From the IMG/VR virus record IMGVR_UViG_3300021963_006227, positions 1 through 22,040 of that record: a stretch of DNA of 22,040 nt; one strand, given 5' to 3'. Position numbers and translations under genes: made by a program. The notes beneath the pieces were generated by a model. The model searched no databases. It was not told where the DNA came from and saw only the letters and a list, made by a program, of their open reading frames with translations. This DNA comes from a virus. Shown in pieces: positions 1 through 6,779 of this stretch; position 1 is the first letter of the stretch, and each line of letters starts with the position of its first letter.

Positions 1-741
1 CGCCTTAACGCTGTTTGCTAGTAGCTGCTCTAGGTTTACGCCAGTCGGATCGACCTGAGCGTCTAAGGCATCGTGAGCCCCGTCCCGTGTTGAAGTCTCC
101 TTTGGGAGCGATAAATAAGTCTTGTTCGCCTCGTCAACCTTCTCCGCTGGGATGTAGTTTTCGCTTATGTAAATTAATTTTGTGCCAGCTTTGGCCCCGT
201 AAAAGAGGTTGGGCACCTGCGTGGCCCTGATATCAGACCCAGGAATCTTTTTTGAGATTTCGCGGGTAAACCACTGGTAGAACCCCGTATCTATTATTTC
301 TTTACCTAGACCAAAAACTAGACGGAAGCGGGGCCAACCGTCCTCGCTGCTTGGGGAGTAGTAAGCGAAACTTAAATATTTACGGCAAATATCGAGTTCT
401 AGTGCTTGCTGTTCATTTAACTCTTGCTTTTGTATTTTGTTTCCATCTTTATCCTTACCGTCCGCTTGATTATCAACGTCGATAATTATTAATCCAGCTT
501 TTATACATCCCGTTTCGTTTCGCGATCTTTTCCCGTCAACTAAATGCCACGCACATAAGCCATATCCTTTTTCGACTTCTTCACTAATAACCTGAGTGTT
601 ATTTTGTAATGCTTCCCAGTTCTCGTTGAACGCTTTAAAGTTACCGCCTGCCGAGATCTTGCCGGTTCGGGGATTGACGTGCTTCTGAACCTCTTGATTC
701 CGGCTGTAGTAAAACTTCATCGGTGAACCCCGCGCAGACAT
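1..741 (-). CDS. Primase (PrimPol/AEP-like) N-terminal part, runs off left edge
   Basis: Open reading frame with no stop before the window edge, so the C-terminus (probably the helicase part of a primase-helicase) is missing. Counting from the second ATG (position 720), residues 76-83 read GLIIIDVD, the hydrophobic DxD metal motif of archaeo-eukaryotic primase/PrimPol domains. YYSPSS (120-125) and PRFRLVF (130-136) fit the next conserved block of phage primases. GSDIRATQVPNLFYGAK (161-177) resembles the later D...FYG block. The role would be RNA or DNA primer synthesis for phage replication. Two in-frame ATGs exist (741 and 720); neither has a good ribosome site and the longer is listed. The gene follows the exonuclease gene in the same frame, with one TAA and 39 nt between them. 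Family assignment is by motif only; the helicase part cannot be seen. Confidence 0.75.
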   Translation of the reverse strand, partial: MSARGSPMKFYYSRNQEVQKHVNPRTGKISAGGNFKAFNENWEALQNNTQVISEEVEKGYGLCAWHLVDGKRSRNETGCIKAGLIIIDVDNQADGKDKDGNKIQKQELNEQQALELDICRKYLSFAYYSPSSEDGWPRFRLVFGLGKEIIDTGFYQWFTREISKKIPGSDIRATQVPNLFYGAKAGTKLIYISENYIPAEKVDEANKTYLSLPKETSTRDGAHDALDAQVDPTGVNLEQLLANSVKA

Positions 742-780
742 TGTGGCACGCCAGAGCCCCCGTGGCCACCGAAAAAACCC

Positions 781-1560
781 TTAAGGGGGAGTTTGTTGAT
801 TGTAAAACTGTTTGACGACCTCCAGCCATTGTTTTTCGTGTTTTTCTACATCATTTTTACCAAAGGTGAATACTTGAACAGAGAACTCGGGGATTGCTGT
901 TGAAACAATAATCTGTGTTTTATCGATTGAAATACCTAAGCAACTTTCGGCTGCAAGTTTATAAGCTGCTAATTGAAGTTGTGTCTTTTTTAGTTTGAAT
1001 ACTCCGGAAATTAAAGCCTTTCGTAGTTTGTCGTCGATCTTTTGATCTGCTCTTGGAAACTTATAACTGTAGGGGCCCACTGAAGTTTTAAAATCTCCCA
1101 GAATAATCTCACCGTTGCCGTCGACGTAAATAATGTCACAACAACCCGCGTAACCGTGACCGGTTTGCTCGTCGTAATAATGAATCCGTCCTACACCATC
1201 TTCTCCTATGTATTGAGACCACTGGGGTTGGTTGTACGGTTTTTCGGACCATAAAACTTTTCCGTTGCCCAATAACTCTTCGAGCTTCGTAGGCATCCCG
1301 TCCCAGTAAGGCTGATATTCTTTTGGGGGTTCAACTCGTAGACCCCGTATCCAATTCTCTACGGCGTTATGGATAAATGAACCTCTTGCCGCTGCGTTTT
1401 CTAAAGCGCCTGGATTCATCAGATTCCAGTGCGCTAATTTTTTACGAGTTTCTTCTGTTTGCGTGGAGGATAAAACGCTCGTAACAGATGCTAGCGGTTT
1501 AGGTACACCATAGCAGTTGTAATGCCTTAAACCGTTAATAGTTAATCGTGTTTGGGACAC
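781..1560 (-). CDS. PD-(D/E)XK exonuclease, RecB/Cas4-like
   Basis: A 259-residue protein with the ordered motifs of the PD-(D/E)XK nuclease superfamily in its RecB/Cas4 branch. ARGSFIHNAVE (58-68) holds the N-terminal His. VLWSEKP (102-108) holds an acidic residue. GCCDIIYVDG (139-148) supplies the metal Asp, GDFKTS (155-160) is the (D/E)xK motif with Asp in the variable position, and QLQLAAY (194-200) matches the QxxxY motif. In phages such enzymes act as 5'-3' exonucleases in recombination, replication-end processing or host DNA degradation. The length is normal for a stand-alone phage member. It sits between an HNH gene and the primase on the same strand, so it is probably transcribed with them. 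No ribosome site is obvious. The fold is well supported; the exact substrate is inferred. Confidence 0.85.
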   Translation of the reverse strand: MSQTRLTINGLRHYNCYGVPKPLASVTSVLSSTQTEETRKKLAHWNLMNPGALENAAARGSFIHNAVENWIRGLRVEPPKEYQPYWDGMPTKLEELLGNGKVLWSEKPYNQPQWSQYIGEDGVGRIHYYDEQTGHGYAGCCDIIYVDGNGEIILGDFKTSVGPYSYKFPRADQKIDDKLRKALISGVFKLKKTQLQLAAYKLAAESCLGISIDKTQIIVSTAIPEFSVQVFTFGKNDVEKHEKQWLEVVKQFYNQQTPP

Positions 1561-1586
1561 TTTTTTTGTGTCTAATTAAAAGGATT

Positions 1587-2171
1587 CTACAGCTTCTCTA
1601 AAAAATGGTGAAGTTTATCTAATACTTTAGCACTTATAGAAGTACTTTCTCGTAACCAAAAGGCTTCTTGAAAGTTTTTTTTGTAATATTTATTTTCTGG
1701 GAACAATATGACTGCTGCTATATCGTGAGCTATTGCAGCATGTTCTTGTAGTTTATAATAACCTAGATGAACTCTGCCGTATTTAGGATACATGATGTAC
1801 GCGTAATAACTTTCATAGTTATTTAGTTTTGATACTCCTCTGTATTTACACTGACCCCAGCTTCGTCGATTTTGCAGTTGACTCAAACTATCGGCTAAGC
1901 GTAAATTATCTACTGAATTGTTTAGACCGTTATTATCTATATGGTCTACCGTTTTGTTTAAAGGAATAATCCCATATTTTTTCTGCCAGATTAAATTGTG
2001 TACGGCATATTGTCGTTTATTAATCTTTTGTCGCCAGTATTTTTTATCTGCCGTTAAATAACCGAATATATTTCCTCTTTTGTGCCTTTTGAAATCCTTA
2101 GACCATAAAGCCCCCGTGGGCGACTTATCCGATAACTCCACTAACTCGTAAACAATTAAATCTTCAGTCAA
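1587..2171 (-). CDS. HNH homing-type endonuclease with AP2 domain
   Basis: A 194-residue protein. The centre carries an HNH core: AVHNLIWQKKYG (56-67), TVDHIDNNGLNNSVDNLRLA (74-93), with His77 as the likely general base and Asn90 and nearby residues completing the beta-beta-alpha metal fold. Residues about 109-157 (YRGVSK..., HLGYYKLQEHAAIAHDIAA) match an AP2 DNA-binding domain. This HNH plus AP2 layout is typical of free-standing homing endonucleases of phages. The start overlaps the stop of the preceding gene by ATGA. Like the second HNH-type gene it is more AT-rich than its neighbours, which agrees with its being a mobile insertion within the operon. No intron or intein boundary is visible. 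Confidence 0.85.
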   Translation of the reverse strand: MTEDLIVYELVELSDKSPTGALWSKDFKRHKRGNIFGYLTADKKYWRQKINKRQYAVHNLIWQKKYGIIPLNKTVDHIDNNGLNNSVDNLRLADSLSQLQNRRSWGQCKYRGVSKLNNYESYYAYIMYPKYGRVHLGYYKLQEHAAIAHDIAAVILFPENKYYKKNFQEAFWLRESTSISAKVLDKLHHFLEKL

Positions 2172-2527
2172 AATGTCAAACTCGGGTGTCGAGGAGGATT
2201 GTAGTCATCGTCGTCATCATCTTCCTCAATATCATCTTCTTCGTCTTCTTCATCCTCATCAATAAAAAATTCAGATTTCTGATATTCGAATTCCTTGCTC
2301 CGCGAGTTCAGGTCTTCGTTGAGGCACATGCCTGCGCAAAAACTTTCAGTAACAATCTCCGCGCAGTCGACGGCAGAGCGGGCCTCTCCCTCAGGGGATA
2401 CGCACTCTTGCAGGAGCTGATTGGATACCAGAAGAGCACAGATCTTGTCGAGTTTGGCATTTGTTGCTGTTAGGTGATCTAAAACAGAACGCTGAAAATT
2501 CTCAAACTTTTGTGATTTTGATGTCAT
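2168..2527 (-). CDS. Hypothetical protein with very acidic C-terminus
   Basis: A 119-residue protein not recognised. Residues 1-45 are probably helical (LDHLTATNAKLDKICALLVS looks amphipathic). Residues about 88-112 are an almost continuous run of Asp and Glu, followed by a short YNPPRHP tail. The start overlaps the stop of the methyltransferase-like gene (ATGA) and its end overlaps the start of the HNH gene (ATGA), so it is translationally coupled on both sides. Acidic tails of this kind can mimic DNA or bind basic proteins, but that is only a suggestion. The low-complexity tail creates a long antisense open frame that is not a gene. Confidence 0.65.
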   Translation of the reverse strand: MTSKSQKFENFQRSVLDHLTATNAKLDKICALLVSNQLLQECVSPEGEARSAVDCAEIVTESFCAGMCLNEDLNSRSKEFEYQKSEFFIDEDEEDEEDDIEEDDDDDDYNPPRHPSLTF

Positions 2528-3066
2528 CCTTCGAGCGGAGGTAAGGGATCAACGCGGTCCCAATCTAAGCCGAATGTCACTTGAGTGCCATCGCGCCAGT
2601 TTTCGGGACGCTGAAAAACAAACCAGCAACTTGTTACTGAATCTCTAGTGCTACCAAGTGCTCTGAACTTGGGGCGTGGATTCAAGACGATCATATTTGT
2701 GAGCTTATTTGCGAGCAAGAAAGTCTTGCGGCGAGCCACCGGTTCTATAAACGACAGTCGATCCAGGACCGCAATACCTTCTTTTGCGATCTGCATCCCG
2801 TACTCCAGGATGTATTCGCTGTATTGGGTGAGACCCATAGTGGACGCGATCACCCAGTCGTAGTTCTTTTGTTTCTCCGAAACCCACCAGACCGGGTTTG
2901 TCAGGTTGTCTTCGTCTTCGTTCCTTGTAACTTTGTAGTTGTGTGATCGAAGTTGATCCGTGAGCACACCCAGAGGATCGTGCGGGACCAGAACAGTTCC
3001 GGTAATGAAGCTGTGCTTGATCAGCGCGTGGGTGACACCCTTCGGGATACTGTAAAAGTCAGTCAA
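2524..3066 (-). CDS. Methyltransferase-like protein with degenerate motifs
   Basis: A 180-residue protein that lines up by eye with phage N6-adenine class I methyltransferases but lacks the key residues. GTVLVPHDPLGVL (23-35) sits where the SAM-binding (D/E)PxxGxG motif should be, and DWVIASTM (70-77) sits where the catalytic NPP(F/Y) should be. The later scaffold is preserved: AKEGIAVLDRLSFIEP (94-109), LNPRPKF (128-134) and CWFVF (147-151). It is therefore probably a pseudoenzyme kept for binding or regulation, or a decaying gene. The only in-frame start is TTG at 3066, as an in-frame TAG lies upstream with no ATG or GTG after it. It heads the leftward unit with the acidic protein and HNH gene and is divergent from the NblA-like gene. 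Confidence 0.6.
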   Translation of the reverse strand: MTDFYSIPKGVTHALIKHSFITGTVLVPHDPLGVLTDQLRSHNYKVTRNEDEDNLTNPVWWVSEKQKNYDWVIASTMGLTQYSEYILEYGMQIAKEGIAVLDRLSFIEPVARRKTFLLANKLTNMIVLNPRPKFRALGSTRDSVTSCWFVFQRPENWRDGTQVTFGLDWDRVDPLPPLEG

Positions 3067-3133
3067 AACGTAGCTGGTGTCAGGCTTTGCAGAGCTTAGC
3101 TAGGTGGCGCGAGCGCGTCCAGTAAATAGTGAG

Positions 3134-3139
3134 TATAGT
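3134..3139 (+). promoter_or_regulatory. Candidate -10 element for the NblA-like gene
   Basis: TATAGT lies about 23 nt before the ATG at 3162 in the divergent gap between the methyltransferase-like and NblA-like genes. No matching -35 box is visible, so this would be a -35-independent (type 2 cyanobacterial) promoter at best. It sits inside the region that the alternative GTG start would translate, which favours the ATG. Confidence 0.25.
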
Positions 3140-3161
3140 TAGCACATACGCTCTAAAGATT

Positions 3162-3407
3162 ATGTTAAATCTTGAGTGGATGAGCCCTGAGCAGAACTTC
3201 ACGCACCAGCGCGTGATGATGGACGCTCGCAAATTAGATCGCGATGACCTTTTAGAGATTTTTGAAGCGGTCCACCAGCAGTATCAAATTCGCGGCAATT
3301 TATTCTCTCGTCTTATTTACTGGTGCGCTAAGAGTGGCGTTGAACTTCCGCCCTTTGATGAGCTGTTAAAACCCAAATCGGTTGACCATCCTGTTGAACA
3401 CGAATAA
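3162..3407 (+). CDS. nblA: NblA-like phycobilisome degradation protein
   Basis: An 81-residue protein resembling the NblA family, small adaptors that bind phycobiliproteins and deliver phycobilisomes to Clp proteolysis. Visible pattern: an N-terminal LEWMSPEQNF, then KLDRDDLLEIFEAVHQQYQI and RGNLFSRLIYW. This matches the two-helix layout of NblA, where a (S)xEQxF start is followed by a LxRxxLLE helix and a RxNLFxxL helix. The C-terminal 20 residues extend beyond the usual 55-65 length. Phage NblA is thought to free amino acids and reduce light harvesting during infection. A GTG at 3129 could add 11 residues; the ATG fits the family start better. It is one of only two plus-strand genes, and its 3' end overlaps the convergent minus-strand gene by 80 nt. 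The identification is by eye. Confidence 0.6.
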   Translation: MLNLEWMSPEQNFTHQRVMMDARKLDRDDLLEIFEAVHQQYQIRGNLFSRLIYWCAKSGVELPPFDELLKPKSVDHPVEHE

Positions 3408-3729
3408 AACCTAATCTTTCTACGTACTTAGAAAGAGTCTGGGCTTTGATAAAGTCATTCTCTATAAATATATGATCTTGTATCGGTATACGTTTTATGA
3501 GCTTAGTTACGTTTTTATAGCACGCCCTCATCTGAGCGAGGGTTTTTAGTTTTCGTTCGGTGCGTACTTTCCGCGACCGTTTGTTTCTTCGGCGTTCGAA
3601 CCAGTCGTTACTAGCCCGCTTGGATTTGTTGATTACCAGTCCGATAATCCAAACCCCCGTGGGCATCTTGCAGGCGTAAACGGAGCACCAATAAGCGTCT
3701 CTTTTTGATCGCTGAACAAGTCTTTGCAT
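3328..3729 (-). CDS. Small basic protein, possible GNAT-like C-terminus
   Basis: A 133-residue, strongly basic protein (RRRNKRSRKVRTERK at 46-60). The C-terminal half, DHIFIEND...AQTLSKYVERLGFIRV, has the A..LY.RLGF shape of the last strand and helix of GNAT acetyltransferases. The acetyl-CoA loop (Q/RxxGxG/A) is not seen, so this is a weak hint only. The ATG follows directly on the T-tract of a terminator hairpin and has no ribosome site. Translation from an internal Met (residue 22, in CKMPTGVW) or by an unusual route is possible. The 3' end overlaps the NblA-like gene tail to tail by 80 nt, so both transcripts would be antisense there. Confidence 0.6.
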   Translation of the reverse strand: MQRLVQRSKRDAYWCSVYACKMPTGVWIIGLVINKSKRASNDWFERRRNKRSRKVRTERKLKTLAQMRACYKNVTKLIKRIPIQDHIFIENDFIKAQTLSKYVERLGFIRVQQDGQPIWVLTAHQRAEVQRHS

Positions 3730-3754
3730 AAAAAAAGAGCCCCGGTCGGGGCTC
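3730..3754 (-). terminator. Strong rho-independent terminator
   Basis: On the minus strand a perfect 7-bp stem, GAGCCCC with GGGGCTC, and a GACC tetraloop are followed by seven T residues. It lies 17 nt after the stop of the 274-residue gene and ends that leftward unit. The last T directly precedes the ATG of the next gene. Confidence 0.85.
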
Positions 3755-3771
3755 CCAGCTTGGTTGGTTAA

Positions 3772-4596
3772 TTAGTCCAGGTCAATGCCGAGGACTTTTG
3801 CCTGTTCGGCTGTCAGCTCTACCGATTTTTTGACTTGAGGAGGGGCCGACTGAGCACCCTTTTCGCTGTCATCCACAGAAGCAGATTTGAGAGCTTTAGC
3901 AGGGGCGGCAGCAGAGGCGAAAGATCTCTCGCCCACTGGGCCACGCGTTGCAGCAAATTGGGCCTTGATTTCCGAATGATCTGACCCAAGTGGTAACTCA
4001 ACCAAATCCGATCCAGGAATGTGAGACTTGAGCGCCGCTGTGGTGAGGGACGCCCCTCGATCGGATAACCAAGCATTGACATCCTCAATCAGAGAGGTTT
4101 CTTCTTCATTTGAAGGTGGACGATCCGCAAATTCAAGAGCATTGAAATTAATCTTTGCTCCGTCAGCGCCCGTCATAGGGTCGCGTTCGTTAAAGCTTCG
4201 CGTCACAAACTTAGTAGTTGTGACCACGGAAGCGCAGTTAATACGGTTGTTATAAAGAGTCTGGAAGTAACTGATAAAGTTCTTCTGAGACGACTTACCC
4301 GAAATCATCGAAGTCGTCACGCAGCGAGGAGGCAGCAGCCGGTGGTTAGGGCTGACGCCGATGTACGCAATGCGTAAGAACTCCTCTTGGTTACGAAGAC
4401 CGAGGTTTCCGAAGTAAGGAGTGAAACCCAACAAAACGATCTCGATGGGAATACCGTTATCGTTTTTATCTACGATTGCGCTGTCAGGGTCAACATCAGA
4501 CTTCCAACGGCGAGCTTGAAGATCGATTCGGAGAGTGTGAGGAGGGACATTGCAGAGAATTTCGTCTGCGGAAAATTGGCCAGCGATAAAAACCAT
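3772..4596 (-). CDS. Hypothetical protein, probable partner of the OB-fold protein
   Basis: A 274-residue protein not recognised. Residues 1 to about 170 look like a compact domain with many beta-type segments (THTLRIDLQ-like strands, IEIVLLGFTPYF, LRIAYIGVS). Residues about 205-255 are rich in Ala, Ser and Lys and probably disordered. The end, QAKVLGIDLD, is a short acidic-hydrophobic tip like those by which ssDNA-binding proteins recruit partners. It begins 8 nt after the stop of the OB-fold protein and is followed by a terminator, so the two form one unit. A role in DNA replication or recombination is inferred from the neighbour and the tail only. Confidence 0.65.
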   Translation of the reverse strand: MVFIAGQFSADEILCNVPPHTLRIDLQARRWKSDVDPDSAIVDKNDNGIPIEIVLLGFTPYFGNLGLRNQEEFLRIAYIGVSPNHRLLPPRCVTTSMISGKSSQKNFISYFQTLYNNRINCASVVTTTKFVTRSFNERDPMTGADGAKINFNALEFADRPPSNEEETSLIEDVNAWLSDRGASLTTAALKSHIPGSDLVELPLGSDHSEIKAQFAATRGPVGERSFASAAAPAKALKSASVDDSEKGAQSAPPQVKKSVELTAEQAKVLGIDLD

Positions 4597-4604
4597 GGTC
4601 GTAA

Positions 4605-5249
4605 TCAGAGCGAGAAATCAATAGAACCGAGAGCGGCTGCAGTCACTGTTCCCTTTTCAGGATCAGCGGCTTTTTTGGGAGCAACCTTCTTTGTTTTAGG
4701 CAGGTACAGGATTTTGTCTACGTTGTAGTTAAGGTACATTTTTTCGTCTTTCTCACTTGTTGACACCTTGCCCACAGCGATAGTTGGAGTGCCTGGTGCC
4801 AGTTCAGCGAGCTGTTTCGAAAGTTCAGCCCAAGCGGTAATTTTCGCCCAAGCAGTTTCGCTTTCTTCTGTCTGCCACGCAAGAGACCTATTAGTCACCG
4901 TGGTGTCAGAAAGCTCAACCTCATCGACCTTAGGTCCGAGACCGCCGGTCATCATGAAGAGGTTAATCGCCAGAAGATCGTCGAAGTTATCTTTTTGAAC
5001 GATCAGCATCGGCTGCATCTGGATTACTCCGTCAGGCGTTGGCCGTGTGGGACCGATCGCAAGCAGAGTTTCTCCCTCTTCGAGCTTTTCTAAAAGCTTT
5101 CCAACGTAATGGTTTGCTTTCTGAAGTAGTTGCACTTTCGTCGCAACTCGCTTCTCAGAATTGGGGAGAGCTTCAGCTAAAACGTTGATCGTATCCTCGT
5201 TTTTTTGAGCTTTTGCGGTGACCCTAAGGCCAAGGACAAATACGTTCAT
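4605..5249 (-). CDS. Putative single-stranded DNA-binding protein (OB fold)
   Basis: A 214-residue protein. Residues about 110-184 read like an SSB OB fold: VELSDTTVTNRSLAWQTEE, then TAWAKITAWAELSKQLAEL, TPTIAVGKVSTSE and YLNYNVDKILYLP. This follows the SSB order of a W-x-x-x-x-W strand, LA..L helix and G.V/L strand ending in a D.I..L strand. The first half (MNVFVLGLRV..., ETLLAIGPTR..., MQPMLIV) could be a second, more divergent OB fold. A basic linker (KTKKVAPKK) leads to the end GSIDFSL, similar to the acidic-hydrophobic tip of SSBs. It would coat single strands at the phage fork. It lies directly upstream of the 274-residue gene. Sequence similarity to SSB is modest. Confidence 0.5.
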   Translation of the reverse strand: MNVFVLGLRVTAKAQKNEDTINVLAEALPNSEKRVATKVQLLQKANHYVGKLLEKLEEGETLLAIGPTRPTPDGVIQMQPMLIVQKDNFDDLLAINLFMMTGGLGPKVDEVELSDTTVTNRSLAWQTEESETAWAKITAWAELSKQLAELAPGTPTIAVGKVSTSEKDEKMYLNYNVDKILYLPKTKKVAPKKAADPEKGTVTAAALGSIDFSL

Positions 5250-5376
5250 TTACGGAACTTTAGGGGGTTTGGAGAACGCTGTAGCTTCAGGTAAACCCGA
5301 TGCTTACGGCCCCATTATGTTATCAGCTTTGCTTAGGAATGCTTGTTTCAGTTTTATTTGGAAGAGACTCAGTTCT

Positions 5377-5922
5377 TCAAGTTTCTTTTAGCTTTCTGTA
5401 AATCGTTGCTCTATGTACGTTAAAAACCTCAGCTATTTGTTTTACAGTGACTCCCTGTTTTTTATAGGCTTTCAGCAGCTTTAAGTCCCCTTCAGTCAGT
5501 TTCGAATTTTTATTTTCTAGATACGTAAAGTGATATGGGTTTACGCAACTTTTATCGTTACATGTAGGTCTTATTACTGAATCATCTGGGATGTCAAGAT
5601 ACTTAAGAATCAAATTTTTTACGTAAATTCGCTTACCGAATACATAAACACACGGTAGATCATTACTGTATTTCCCTTCCCACTTGACACATTTTTCATG
5701 AGTATACGTATTAAAAGCTAAATCTTTAAATAACTCAGATAAAGGATTCTGTCTACTTATACCGTACGTCAGCTCAAAACCCGTGCCGTGCAAACCTCGG
5801 CAAATATCCGCCGCTTGAGCCTGCGCGTGGTTACTGTCGTTTGCGTGAATTGTCAGCGTTATTTTCTTTTTATTTTTAGTCAATATAAGGTTATACGAGT
5901 CTATAAACGCTACCTCGCTCAT
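5377..5922 (-). CDS. HNH-like protein with C-terminal helix-turn-helix
   Basis: A 181-residue AT-rich gene. Cys78, Cys121, Cys126 and His131 (TCNDKSCVNPYHF) reproduce the zinc-ribbon HNH pattern C...(H)xCxxxxCxNPxH of small phage homing nucleases, and YVFGKRIYVKNLILKYLDIP fits the strand-helix before it. The position that normally holds the catalytic His (RHTC) is Pro119 (RPTC), so cleavage may be lost. Residues 157-179 (GVTVKQIAEVFNVHRATIYRKLKE) form a clear helix-turn-helix of the resolvase/Hin type. It may be a homing endonuclease that has lost activity, or a DNA-binding regulator. It is flanked by a 127-nt gap on its downstream side, where no gene is visible. Confidence 0.75.
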   Translation of the reverse strand: MSEVAFIDSYNLILTKNKKKITLTIHANDSNHAQAQAADICRGLHGTGFELTYGISRQNPLSELFKDLAFNTYTHEKCVKWEGKYSNDLPCVYVFGKRIYVKNLILKYLDIPDDSVIRPTCNDKSCVNPYHFTYLENKNSKLTEGDLKLLKAYKKQGVTVKQIAEVFNVHRATIYRKLKET

Positions 5923-5958
5923 TACGTTTTAGGTTTAATGTTGTCTTAAGTCTGGAGT

Positions 5959-6744
5959 TTAGCGCCCGGCAGCTCCATACTTCTGCAGATATTCCGGTGA
6001 TTGCCGGAAAGCTTGCTGCAATTGTTGATATTCTTCAGAACTAATAGAACGATCAGCCGATCTAGGGTCCTTTGTAGTCCAATATTCCAAACCAGCGACA
6101 TCAGGTTCGCGACCTAATTCTTCTCTATAAAGTTTTTTAATGTTGTACTCAGGAGACAGCATAAAGTCGCGTTCAAGGGTGTTCCTTTCCTCTCGGGTGA
6201 TCCCTCCCGCTGCACGACCTTCACTCATCCACGACTTAAGTCCCGCTTCTTCTGGTTCGCGACCCAACACGTCACGATACAGTTGAGTGATTGTTTCTCT
6301 AGCTTGTTCTTCAGGAGTTTGAACTTTTGGGGGCGGAGGAGTAACTGTCTGCGGCTCTGATTTTTTCTCTTCAGGCTTTTTCTCGCTCAGTTTACGTAAA
6401 ATGTCTGATTGACTAAGTAAAGTTTGCTTTAATCCTTCAATTTGACTGGTGTAATCCGGAGCCTGTGCTGTTTGAGCAGGAGGCGTGGTGATATTAATAT
6501 TTGTCGGTGTTCCTCCTTCTCTTGCCTGCACCATTTCCTTCGGAGTATATTTAACTTCCTGCTCGGCCATTTGCGGTGCGCGACCCAAACGTCCGCCGCG
6601 AGCACCTTTCGCGGAAATACGGAGACTTAACTCGGGAAAATATTTAGCTAATACGGACTGGCTTTCTTCGACTTCACCCGCCGTGGTAAAGCCCAGGATG
6701 TCCCCAGCGATACGCTCTGGCACAGAAGTTCTGCGAGGAGCCAT
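5959..6744 (-). CDS. DUF4214 domain protein
   Basis: A 261-residue protein. Two DUF4214-like repeats occupy about 152-200 (TQLYRDVLGREPEEAGLKSW) and 201-253 (KKLYREELGREPDVAGLEYW), each ending in an SPEY motif. Before them lie a Pro- and Gln-rich linker (about 75-150, with TPPPPK) and a charged region around residue 115 that may be coiled coil. The N-terminal 70 residues are unassigned. DUF4214 is common in cyanobacterial surface and phage virion-associated proteins, but its role is unknown; here it stands among replication genes. Virion or scaffold function is possible but not shown. Confidence 0.8.
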   Translation of the reverse strand: MAPRRTSVPERIAGDILGFTTAGEVEESQSVLAKYFPELSLRISAKGARGGRLGRAPQMAEQEVKYTPKEMVQAREGGTPTNINITTPPAQTAQAPDYTSQIEGLKQTLLSQSDILRKLSEKKPEEKKSEPQTVTPPPPKVQTPEEQARETITQLYRDVLGREPEEAGLKSWMSEGRAAGGITREERNTLERDFMLSPEYNIKKLYREELGREPDVAGLEYWTTKDPRSADRSISSEEYQQLQQAFRQSPEYLQKYGAAGR

Positions 6745-6779
6745 TATGAGTCACTTAACTTCTTACAGTGTAGCAGCGG

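Noticed and set aside
641-829. 62-residue minus-strand frame between exonuclease and primase
   Set aside because: It overlaps both well-supported genes in another frame and shows no protein pattern.
2186-2473. 95-residue plus-strand frame starting with a hydrophobic, membrane-like segment
   Set aside because: The hydrophobic run is the antisense reading of the Asp/Glu-rich tail codons of the minus-strand gene.
757-3660. Recurring GCCCCCGTGG words (near 757, 2112, 3657)
   Set aside because: They fall mostly in coding sequence (Pro-Thr-Gly codons) without fixed spacing or context, and CGTGG-type words are generally common here.
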